From assembly GCA_028275265.1 (NCBI GenBank), contig JAPWUZ010000130.1, forward strand, positions 1-7,280: a stretch of 7,280 nucleotides of DNA, read 5' to 3'. Below are positions 1-5,779 of this stretch, piece after piece. The position numbers were made by a program, and so were the translations under genes. Numbering within the stretch: the first letter of the stretch is position 1; the number at the start of each line of letters is the position of its first letter. The notes under the pieces are model-generated. The model was given only the letters and a program-made list of their open reading frames with translations. It ran no database searches and was not told the origin of the DNA. The DNA comes from Armatimonadota bacterium. GTDB taxonomy: Bacteria > Armatimonadota > HRBIN16.

Positions 1-2
1 TC

Positions 3-530
3 GAAAAAGCCACACGCTCGCTGGTGCGCGAGGCGATGGAGCAGGTGGACAAGCCTTCCACGCGCCCCCCCATGCCCGACTACCTGTGCCCATACTGCGG
101 TGAGCGCAAGGACCCGGTGACAGGGCAATGTGCGTGCAGCGTGTTACCGGGTGCGGCGGCACCGGTAGCGGTTTCTTCGGGAGCACCCGCCGCGGCATTG
201 CCACCACTGGCGGGCACCGTAGTGCAGCCCGCCACGGGAACGGTTCCCACCCGACTGGTGATAGTCAACGGTGTGAAAGCGGGCATGGCGTTCCCTCTGC
301 AGGGCAACGTGGTGACCATCGGCAGAGAACCCGGGCGCGACCTGCAGATCGATTTTGACCCCACCGTCAGCCGTCGGCACGCGAGGCTGGAGAGGCAGGG
401 CACGCAGTGGGTACTGATGGACGAAGGTTCGCGCAACGGCAGCTTTGTCAACGGACAGCCCGTGCAACAGCGGGTCATTCAGGTAGGCGACGTCTTGCGC
501 TTCGGCAACACGGAAGTACGGGTGGAGTAG
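3..530 (+). CDS. Zinc-ribbon/FHA domain protein, 5' end outside window
   Basis: This is a phosphothreonine-recognition (FHA) protein, probably a cytoplasmic signalling adaptor. The frame is open to the window edge. The GTG at 24 and ATG at 36 have no convincing Shine-Dalgarno sequence, so I treat the gene as 5'-partial. Numbering from the GTG codon, residues 22-38 hold a Cys-x2-Cys...Cys-x-Cys cluster (C22, C25, C36, C38), which looks like a small zinc ribbon. An Ala/Pro/Val-rich linker follows (about 43-75). An FHA domain fills about 77-168 with the expected landmarks: G100-R101, S116-R-R-H119, N138-G139 and N143-G144. In FHA domains the Arg, Ser and Asn contact the phosphopeptide, and all are present, so binding should be intact. 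No kinase or phosphatase is visible nearby, so the partner is unknown. The protein ends exactly with the FHA fold. FHA is certain; the zinc-ribbon role is inferred. Confidence 0.9.
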   Translation, partial: EKATRSLVREAMEQVDKPSTRPPMPDYLCPYCGERKDPVTGQCACSVLPGAAAPVAVSSGAPAAALPPLAGTVVQPATGTVPTRLVIVNGVKAGMAFPLQGNVVTIGREPGRDLQIDFDPTVSRRHARLERQGTQWVLMDEGSRNGSFVNGQPVQQRVIQVGDVLRFGNTEVRVE

Positions 531-640
531 AGGGTGCGTCGACTATACCGACTGAGTGAAGCGAAGAACCTCTGTGAAATCGCCAAGGTGCTTCACTGAG
601 GCTCTGTGAGTGGCTTTCTAAGGAGGGTTCTTGACGGCTC
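531..640 (+). promoter_or_regulatory. Intergenic leader with competing inverted repeats
   Basis: This 110-nt gap separates the FHA gene from the membrane protein. It contains a perfect 8-bp inverted repeat AGTGAAGC (555-562)/GCTTCACT (590-597), extendable to 11 bp with one G-G mismatch. It also contains a second 10-bp stem, 569-578 with 592-601 (one T-T mismatch), which uses the same 3' strand, so only one can form at a time. CTCTGTGA occurs twice (570-577 and 602-609). No T-tract follows either stem, so a classical intrinsic terminator is unlikely. A Shine-Dalgarno AGGAGGG lies at 621-627. No convincing -35/-10 pair was found. A regulatory role is inferred from the pairing alone. Confidence 0.35.
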
Positions 641-2563
641 ATGCAGCACGAGAGGCGAGCGCGCTCGCTGAGCTGGCGGGCGGTGGGAATTGGTTTTCTG
701 GCTTCTTTACTTATCGCTGCGCTGGACCCTTACGGGCTCTACGTCATTCAGGGTTCCTACATGACGCTCGACTACAGTACCCCGGCAGCGGTGTTTGTGT
801 TCTTTGTGCTGGTGGTCATCATCAACGGGTTATGGAAACGTCGGAGCCCACGCACCGCCCTTCGCTCCGGGGAGCTTATCACCATTTATGTCATGATGAT
901 TGCCGCCTGTGTCGTACCCACGCTGGGTTTGACAGCGCAGATTCTGCCCGTGCTGGCAGCGGTTATCTACTATGCGAACCCGGCGAACGGCTGGGATCGC
1001 CTGATACATCCCCATCTGCATCCTCTTCTCGCGCCGCGCGACAGGGAGGCGGTACGGCTCTTTTTTGAAGGTAAGCCGGGCGCAACGGTACCCTGGGAGG
1101 TTTGGCTGCCGCCGTTGCTGGCGTGGATGCCCCTCATCCTCGCGCTGTATTTTGTGATGATTGCCATCATGGTTATCTTTCGCCGCCAGTGGATGGACCG
1201 CGAGCGTCTGGCTTTCCCCGTCACCCAGCTGCCGTTGGAGATGGTCAACGAGCAGGACCCCTTGCTGCGTAAACCGCTGTTCTGGCTTGGGTTCGCGTTG
1301 CCGTTCGCGGTGGGTAGCCTCATCGCCCTGCACAACTACGCGCCTTCCGTGCCTGCTCCCAAACTCAATGTGTATGTGCCCCTCTTTCGCGAAACGGTCA
1401 ACTGGAGTTTGCGCTTCAGCTTCCCCATGCTGGGCTTTTTTTATCTGGCAAACCTGGATGCGTTGTTCAGCCTCTGGTTTTTCAACCTGTTGTTCATGGT
1501 AGTGCGCGGCTACCTGAACATCTATGGAGTGGAAATCCGCGAGGACCTGGGAGGAGCCTACGGCACGCCCTATATCCCTTATAAGTATCTCGGCATGGGG
1601 GCAATGCTGATGCTGGTGGCGACGGGGCTGTGGGCGGCGCGTTCGCACCTGTCGGATGTCTTCCGCAAATCCATCGGCAGGGGCAAGGACGTGGACGACA
1701 GCGGTGAGGTGCTGAGCTATCCCGTTGCTTTTTGGGGCACGGTGCTGGGGCTGCTGGCAATGAGCGTGTGGATATGGTGGTCAGGACTGCCGTACTGGGC
1801 GACATGGGTGTATCTGCTCTTTATGATGGTGCTGTTCTTCGGGTTGACGCGCGTGGTGGTGGAAACGGGTCTGGCAGAGGCGGTAGCGGCGATGATTGCG
1901 CCCGTGTTCACGGTAGCCGCGTTTGGCAGTACCCCCGTCGGGGCGCGAGGACTGACCGCGCTGGGGTTGACGTGGGTCTACTCTGCCGATATTCGCACCA
2001 CCGTGATGGCATCTAGCATTCACGGCATGCGCCTTGCCGAACGCGCAGGCGTGTGCTCACGCGGGCTGTTCTGGGCGATGATGCTGGCGATTGTCGTCAG
2101 CATTGTGGCGTCGGTGTGGGTCACCCTGCTGCTGGCATACCGCTACGGCGGAGCGAATCTAAACCGATGGTTTTTTCTGGACGGACCGCAGTTCCCCTAC
2201 AAGTGGGTAGCGGACAGGATGAATAACCCTTCTGACCCCAGCACCACTGGCTGGCTGTTAACGGGTTTCGGTGCGGCGGTGATGGGTTTTCTAAGCGCAA
2301 TGCGCCAGCGGTTTGTAGGCTGGCCCTTCCACCCTGTGGGCTTCTGCGTAGGCAGTACGTGGATTATGGACGAAATCTGGCTCACCTGCTTCATCGCCTG
2401 GCTGGTCAAGTTTCTCATCCTGCGATTCGGCGGGTTGCGGTGGTTCCGTTTGTCGCTACCTTTCTTTCTGGGGCTCATCGTCGGGCAGTATACCTGCAAC
2501 GGCTTCTGGCTCGTCATGGATTACTTCAGCGGCGCAAAGGGCAACCAGATATTCTGGATATGA
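641..2563 (+). CDS. Polytopic membrane protein, DUF6785/DUF6784-like
   Basis: This is a 640-residue integral membrane protein of unknown function. Hydrophobic segments that look like transmembrane helices lie at about 14-36, 46-64, 78-110, 155-180, 213-231, 260-290, 317-333, 361-380, 387-405, 415-450, 475-500, 537-555, 575-597 and 605-626. The C-terminal stretch (about 560-615: WPFHPVGF, then AWLVKFLILRFGG, then PFFLGLIVGQY) matches my memory of the DUF6784 C-terminal domain that follows DUF6785 in Armatimonadota and Planctomycetota proteins. The charged R404...E408-x-G410 motif inside a membrane segment is also family-like and could be functional. ATG 641 is the first start after an in-frame stop at 632-634. 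AGGAGGG at 621-627 lies 13 nt upstream, slightly far. The fold recalls large transporters, but no substrate can be assigned. No partner genes flank it, and it ends 70 nt before the FmdB-like gene. Confidence 0.85.
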   Translation: MQHERRARSLSWRAVGIGFLASLLIAALDPYGLYVIQGSYMTLDYSTPAAVFVFFVLVVIINGLWKRRSPRTALRSGELITIYVMMIAACVVPTLGLTAQILPVLAAVIYYANPANGWDRLIHPHLHPLLAPRDREAVRLFFEGKPGATVPWEVWLPPLLAWMPLILALYFVMIAIMVIFRRQWMDRERLAFPVTQLPLEMVNEQDPLLRKPLFWLGFALPFAVGSLIALHNYAPSVPAPKLNVYVPLFRETVNWSLRFSFPMLGFFYLANLDALFSLWFFNLLFMVVRGYLNIYGVEIREDLGGAYGTPYIPYKYLGMGAMLMLVATGLWAARSHLSDVFRKSIGRGKDVDDSGEVLSYPVAFWGTVLGLLAMSVWIWWSGLPYWATWVYLLFMMVLFFGLTRVVVETGLAEAVAAMIAPVFTVAAFGSTPVGARGLTALGLTWVYSADIRTTVMASSIHGMRLAERAGVCSRGLFWAMMLAIVVSIVASVWVTLLLAYRYGGANLNRWFFLDGPQFPYKWVADRMNNPSDPSTTGWLLTGFGAAVMGFLSAMRQRFVGWPFHPVGFCVGSTWIMDEIWLTCFIAWLVKFLILRFGGLRWFRLSLPFFLGLIVGQYTCNGFWLVMDYFSGAKGNQIFWI

Positions 2564-2590
2564 GTTGTGGCAGAATCCACATGGTAAAGG

Positions 2591-2596
2591 TATAAT
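2591..2596 (+). promoter_or_regulatory. Consensus -10 box upstream of the FmdB-like gene
   Basis: A perfect TATAAT sits 37 nt before the ATG at 2634, predicting a transcript start near 2602-2604 and a leader of about 30 nt. No good -35 is seen at 16-18 bp spacing; the nearest TTG-type hexamer (TTGTGG, 2565-2570) is 20 bp away. A small dyad TGTGG-N6-CCACA (2566-2581) lies over the -35 region and could mark an activator or repressor site. The promoter call rests on the -10 alone. Confidence 0.5.
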
Positions 2597-2616
2597 GCTC
2601 TTGCGCAACATGGTGC

Positions 2617-2623
2617 AGGAGGT
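2617..2623 (+). promoter_or_regulatory. Shine-Dalgarno site fixing the FmdB-like start
   Basis: AGGAGGT lies 10 nt before the ATG at 2634. It selects that codon over in-frame upstream starts (from 2565), which would add 23 residues that do not belong to the family. Confidence 0.85.
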
Positions 2624-2633
2624 GGTTGTTGTC

Positions 2634-3002
2634 ATGCCCATCTACGAGTATCGGTGCAATGCCTGCCGGAGGCGGTTCAGCGTGCTGGTGGGGGTGATTG
2701 CGGAGGAGGACCCTCTTCAGTGCCCGCGCTGTGGAGGGACAGATGTCACGCGCCTCATCTCGCGCTTCGCCCGCCTGCGCAACGAAGATGACATCATTGA
2801 CGATATGCTCGACCCGGATAAAATCGGCGACCCGGAAGACCCCAAAACCATGCGCCGATGGGTCAAAGAGATGGGCAAGGAGCTGGGCGAGGACTTCACC
2901 GACGAGTTCGACGAGATACTGGCTGAAGAAGAAAAGAAAGCGGCGCGTGGGGAGACCGGTGAAGAAGGCGAGGAGGATGGCGGCTCCGACGATTTGCTTT
3001 AA
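2634..3002 (+). CDS. FmdB-type zinc-ribbon protein with acidic tail
   Basis: This is a 122-residue member of the FmdB (CxxC_CXXC_SSSS) small zinc-ribbon family, whose proteins are mostly uncharacterised and annotated as putative regulators. The diagnostic start MPIYEYRC is followed by C8-x2-C11 and C30-x2-C33, which should bind one zinc. Most family members end soon after the ribbon. This one continues with an Asp/Glu-rich, probably helical region (about 50-100) and a strongly acidic low-complexity tail (about 100-122), a possible protein-interaction segment. The start is set by the Shine-Dalgarno at 2617-2623 and by homology. It has its own -10 box, so it is probably not simply co-transcribed with the membrane protein. 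It converges on selB with only 2 nt between the stop codons. Family assignment is firm; function is unknown. Confidence 0.88.
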   Translation: MPIYEYRCNACRRRFSVLVGVIAEEDPLQCPRCGGTDVTRLISRFARLRNEDDIIDDMLDPDKIGDPEDPKTMRRWVKEMGKELGEDFTDEFDEILAEEEKKAARGETGEEGEEDGGSDDLL

Positions 3003-3004
3003 GC

Positions 3005-4906
3005 CTACTGTGCCAGCACGCGCACGTCTCCCACGCGCCGGGTCAAGCCGATACGGTCAAAGTATTCTAGCAGAGGCACGACGAACTTGCGGCTGGAACC
3101 GGTGAGGTCGCGAAACTCACCGACGCTGAGAGAACCCTTTTCCTGAATCGTGCGCTTTACCAGGTCGGCGAATTCCGCCAGTGTGTCCCGATGGAAGTAC
3201 ATCTCCTCTTCCAGCTTCACCAGCACCCCCTGCTCGAGCAGTACCTCTATCATTGCCTTTACCGCAGGAGGCGGCGCGCCGACCTGTTCCGCAATCGCTT
3301 TCACGGGTGGGGGAGTGGCTCGCGCCTCACGCAGGATTTGCTCCACACGGTTTGCCAGCCGCTGTTGACGCTCGTTCAGGCGGATGCTGAAGCCCGATAA
3401 GCGCACCTGCGTGCCCTGCAGGGCGATGATTCCGTCCTGTTGCCAGCGCAACAGCATCGCTTCGAACAGACGAGCAGGCAGCCGCCCGCCAAGCGTGGAG
3501 CGCAGTTCCTCGCGGGGCATACCCGCCCGTAGAGGGTGTTGCTGGTGATAGCGGCGCAGGGTCTCTTCGACCTGCTGGCGGAGGTGTTCCCACGCGCTTC
3601 GCGCCAGCCAGACATCCCCAACACGCACTGCCTGCTGATGCTCCTCCAGATGCTTCAGAATAGCGGAAACGCTGCTTACGTCCATCTCAGCGCGGCGGGC
3701 AAGTTCCTGCTCATCCATGCCCACAGGCGATTGCGCCAGAATCGCCAGCACCTTCTCCTCCGGTGCACCTTCCAGCAGAGAACGCAACCTTGCCAGCACA
3801 GCAGGGTCAAACCGCCGGTGCCGAGGTGCGTGCGGTTCCAGCACGACGCCTCCGCCGATGGTGAACATGGGCGAATAGGTGCGAACGACGAATCGATCGC
3901 CGCGCGTCGCTACCAGCGGTTTCTCCAGACGCAATTGCACGAAGCCCTGCGCTCCCGGCTCCAGCCGTTCGCTGTCCAGCAGAGAGACACGTCCAATCAC
4001 CTCCGCCGTGCCCAAGTAGAGGCGGATACGGGCGCGATGCGGTAACCCTTTCACTGCATCGGGAAGCAGGCGCAACTGCGCATCAAAAGCACGGGTCGGC
4101 TGGAAGATTCCGGGTGGGACGCATACCATCCCGCGCTCTATCTGCTCTTTCTCTATGCCCGGCAGGTTGATGGCAACCCGACTGCCCGCCACTGCCTTCT
4201 CCACCTTTTGCCCGTGCACCTGTATCTGCCGCGCTCGCGAATGCAGACCGGCAGGCAGTATCTCGATGGGGTCGCCTGCACGCACCCGCCCGCTGATCAG
4301 TGTGCCCGTTACCACCGTGCCCACTCCGGCCAGCGTGAACACGCGGTCCACCGGCAGGCGGAAGGGGGCGTTCAGTTCGCGAGCGGGCACACGCGCTACC
4401 GCCTCCTGCAGAGCGTTCAATAGCTCTGGCAAACCCTGCCCGGTCACCGCCGACACCGCGACCACAGGCGCGTCCTTCAGCGGCGTATCCTGCAAGAAGG
4501 CGCGGACCTCGTCGGTGACCAGCTTCAGCCATTCCGCATCCACCAGGTCGCACTTGGTAATCGCGACCACGCCAGCCTTCACGTCCAGCAAGCGCAGGAT
4601 GTCCAGATGCTCGCGCGTCTGCGGCATGATGCCCTCATCAGCGGCGATAACCAGCAGCACCACATCCACCCCGCCTGCGCCCGCCAGCATGTTTTTCAGA
4701 AACCGTTCGTGCCCCGGCACGTCCACGATACCCACCGTTTGCCCATCCGGTAGGGTCAGCGCCGCAAAGCCGAGGTCAATAGTCATCCCGCGTTCCTGTT
4801 CCTCTTTCAGGCGGTCGGGGTTGGTTCCGGTGAGGGCGGTAATCAGCGTGGACTTGCCGTGGTCCACGTGCCCCGCCGTGCCGATGATGACATGTTTCTC
4901 CGGCAT
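3005..4906 (-). CDS. selB: Selenocysteine-specific elongation factor SelB
   Basis: SelB is the GTPase that carries Sec-tRNA(Sec) to ribosomes paused at UGA codons followed by a SECIS hairpin. From ATG 4906 the protein is 633 residues, the normal bacterial size. G1 GHVDHGKST (12-20), the SelB-type switch RGMTIDLGFA (39-48), G3 DVPGHE (62-67), G4 TKCD (117-120) and SAVTGQG (152-158) are all intact. Beta-barrel domains II-III follow, then winged-helix repeats from about 360. The last repeat (598-624, with FRDLTGSSRKF and LEYFDRIGLTRR) matches the SECIS-binding WH4 of E. coli SelB. The frame stays open upstream to 5128, but the family begins at MPEKHVIIG, and AGGTGG lies 5 nt before this ATG. No selA, selC, selD or selenoprotein gene is visible here. 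The gene stands alone on its strand, with no clear promoter seen. Confidence 0.97.
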   Translation of the reverse strand: MPEKHVIIGTAGHVDHGKSTLITALTGTNPDRLKEEQERGMTIDLGFAALTLPDGQTVGIVDVPGHERFLKNMLAGAGGVDVVLLVIAADEGIMPQTREHLDILRLLDVKAGVVAITKCDLVDAEWLKLVTDEVRAFLQDTPLKDAPVVAVSAVTGQGLPELLNALQEAVARVPARELNAPFRLPVDRVFTLAGVGTVVTGTLISGRVRAGDPIEILPAGLHSRARQIQVHGQKVEKAVAGSRVAINLPGIEKEQIERGMVCVPPGIFQPTRAFDAQLRLLPDAVKGLPHRARIRLYLGTAEVIGRVSLLDSERLEPGAQGFVQLRLEKPLVATRGDRFVVRTYSPMFTIGGGVVLEPHAPRHRRFDPAVLARLRSLLEGAPEEKVLAILAQSPVGMDEQELARRAEMDVSSVSAILKHLEEHQQAVRVGDVWLARSAWEHLRQQVEETLRRYHQQHPLRAGMPREELRSTLGGRLPARLFEAMLLRWQQDGIIALQGTQVRLSGFSIRLNERQQRLANRVEQILREARATPPPVKAIAEQVGAPPPAVKAMIEVLLEQGVLVKLEEEMYFHRDTLAEFADLVKRTIQEKGSLSVGEFRDLTGSSRKFVVPLLEYFDRIGLTRRVGDVRVLAQ

Positions 4907-5117
4907 GTTTACCACCTGTTGGGCGAAATCGGCTGGTGTATCATGGATTGTTACTTCGACCTGGAGAGTGCAAAACCTTTTCGGCATCCAAGACCTCGCT
5001 GGCGAACGGGGCTCTTGCCGAGCCGATAACACTTCCACGCCGGCGGGGAGGCCGGGTGGGGGATAGCTCGCCAGATGGTTCCCCTCCGCGTATTTTCTGA
5101 ACGCTCCCGCAGGAGAT
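4907..5117. other. Intergenic region with GC-rich structured element
   Basis: This region upstream of selB contains no credible gene. Long open frames on both strands reflect GC-rich, stop-poor sequence. At 4999-5074 an outer 7-bp inverted repeat CTGGCGA (4999-5005)/TCGCCAG (5068-5074) encloses two hairpins: GGCTC-TTGCC-GAGCC (5010-5024) and CCGGC-N6-GCCGG (5040-5055). Together these could form a three-way junction on either strand. A further small hairpin CTCC-CGCA-GGAG lies at 5104-5115. The 76-nt length recalls a tRNA, but no T-loop or acceptor features are present. A dispersed intergenic repeat or the 5' leader of selB mRNA are the main alternatives. Confidence 0.4.
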
Positions 5118-5146
5118 TTGACATACACACGTCGAAAACATATAAT
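5118..5146 (+). promoter_or_regulatory. Perfect-consensus sigma70 promoter
   Basis: TTGACA (5118-5123) and TATAAT (5141-5146) are both exact consensus and are separated by the optimal 17 bp. Transcription should begin near 5153, giving a leader of about 64 nt before the beta-barrel gene. The leader contains a possible 5-bp stem AGCAG/CTGCT (5158-5162/5176-5180). The promoter should be strong and largely constitutive, and it probably drives the downstream co-directional run. Confidence 0.9.
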
Positions 5147-5203
5147 ACTTCAGAGGTAGCAGGCAACACGGAAGACTGCTGTCTCGGGTGCGAATTCGGC
5201 AAA

Positions 5204-5209
5204 AGGAGG
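5204..5209 (+). promoter_or_regulatory. Shine-Dalgarno site selecting a GTG start
   Basis: AGGAGG ends one base before the ATG at 5211, too close for that codon to be used efficiently. The in-frame GTG at 5217 lies 7 nt downstream, the ideal distance, so GTG 5217 is the likely start. Confidence 0.8.
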
Positions 5210-5216
5210 AATGCGA

Positions 5217-5753
5217 GTGAAAGGCTTGTCTCGTCTCGTAGCGCTGTGTACACTGGCGCTGACCTTTGGGATTTTCGCGGCACAACAGGCTCAGGCGCAG
5301 TTCGACAACCCCTCCACCGATTTGAGCCTGCGGTTGGGAGCGAACGTGGTGAACCGCGCGAACATGCGTGCGGTCGGTGACGTATGGCTGGCTGTGGGCG
5401 CAGATGTGAAGCTGCGCGGCGGCTCGCCCATCGGCGAGGGCGAGATGTTGCTGGGTGTGGACTACTACACCCGCAGCAGTAGCGGTCAATCGTCCAGCAT
5501 CACCGCCATCACCCTGACGCAGGTGTTCTCGGTAGACCCCTCTGAAAAGTTTAAGGGCTACATCGGGGTGGGGGCAGGAGTATACGTACTGAAGCCTGTT
5601 GGTGTCAGCGCGAAGTCCGTATTCGGTGGAAAGCTCGTGCTCGGCTACGACATCAATGAGAAAGTGTTCATCGAGTTGAACTACCACCTCACCGAAAAAC
5701 AGCAGGATTTCCGGGGCGATAGCACCACCATCCTTATCGGATACCGGCTCTAA
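5217..5753 (+). CDS. Small outer-membrane beta-barrel protein
   Basis: This is a secreted protein of 178 residues from GTG 5217 (180 from ATG 5211, which the Shine-Dalgarno spacing disfavours). The N-terminus is a clear Sec signal peptide: Lys/Arg start, hydrophobic core LVALCTLALTFGIFAA, then Ala-Gln-Ala before the mature Gln-Phe-Asp, where signal peptidase I would cut. The mature part of about 150 residues is made of alternating hydrophobic/polar strands with many Gly and aromatic residues, separated by turns such as GGSPIGEGE and DPSEKF. It ends in a final strand TTILIGYRL. This pattern fits an eight-stranded outer-membrane barrel of the OmpW/OmpX/OmpA-N size class. I do not recognise a specific family. 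It is probably abundant, given its consensus promoter and strong ribosome site. It is the first gene of a run leading into prs-like, gatC and rlmN. No cysteines or lipobox were seen in the mature part. Confidence 0.8.
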   Translation: MKGLSRLVALCTLALTFGIFAAQQAQAQFDNPSTDLSLRLGANVVNRANMRAVGDVWLAVGADVKLRGGSPIGEGEMLLGVDYYTRSSSGQSSSITAITLTQVFSVDPSEKFKGYIGVGAGVYVLKPVGVSAKSVFGGKLVLGYDINEKVFIELNYHLTEKQQDFRGDSTTILIGYRL

Positions 5754-5779
5754 GGCGGCAGGGGCGGTATGCTGCCGCC
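5754..5779 (+). other. GC hairpin between barrel gene and prs-like gene
   Basis: GGCGGCAG (5754-5761) and CTGCCGCC (5772-5779) form a perfect 8-bp stem with a 10-nt loop, beginning on the base after the barrel gene's stop codon. An alternative 7-bp stem GGGGCGG/CCGCCCC (5761-5767/5775-5781) overlaps it. The ATG at 5769 falls inside the loop. There is no T-tract, only TTCGTCT downstream, so it is at best a weak terminator. mRNA 3'-end protection or control of prs translation are equally possible. Confidence 0.5.

Noticed and set aside
655..668. 14-bp perfect palindrome just inside the membrane-protein coding start
   Set aside because: A palindrome of this length is expected about 0.4 times by chance in a window this size, and it is made of ordinary Arg/Ala/Ser codons.
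631..1068. TTG-initiated frame overlapping the membrane-protein start
   Set aside because: Although TTG 631 is close to the AGGAGGG site, the frame gives a low-complexity product inside the conserved 640-residue gene.
2561..2587. Possible selenocysteine readthrough at the TGA ending the membrane protein
   Set aside because: Only a few codons follow before TAA, the protein is already full length for its family, and no SECIS-like hairpin or Cys-equivalent position was seen.
4155..5066. 303-codon open frame on the + strand opposite selB
   Set aside because: It is Ser/Thr/Pro/Arg-rich shadow coding of the conserved selB gene, with no recognisable domain.
4999..5074. tRNA or tRNA-Sec gene beside selB
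   Set aside because: The length is tRNA-like, but there is no T-loop consensus, anticodon arm geometry or discriminator/CCA context on either strand.
4907..5128. Upstream in-frame extension of selB (74 extra residues)
   Set aside because: SelB proteins begin at the GHVDHGKS-proximal Met; the extension is Arg/Pro-rich, spans the structured intergenic element and has no homology signal I recognise.
4941..5687. 248-codon minus-strand frame over the barrel gene and promoter
   Set aside because: It crosses a consensus promoter, a signal-peptide gene and the structured element; its sequence is His/Arg/Ser-rich as expected for an antisense shadow.
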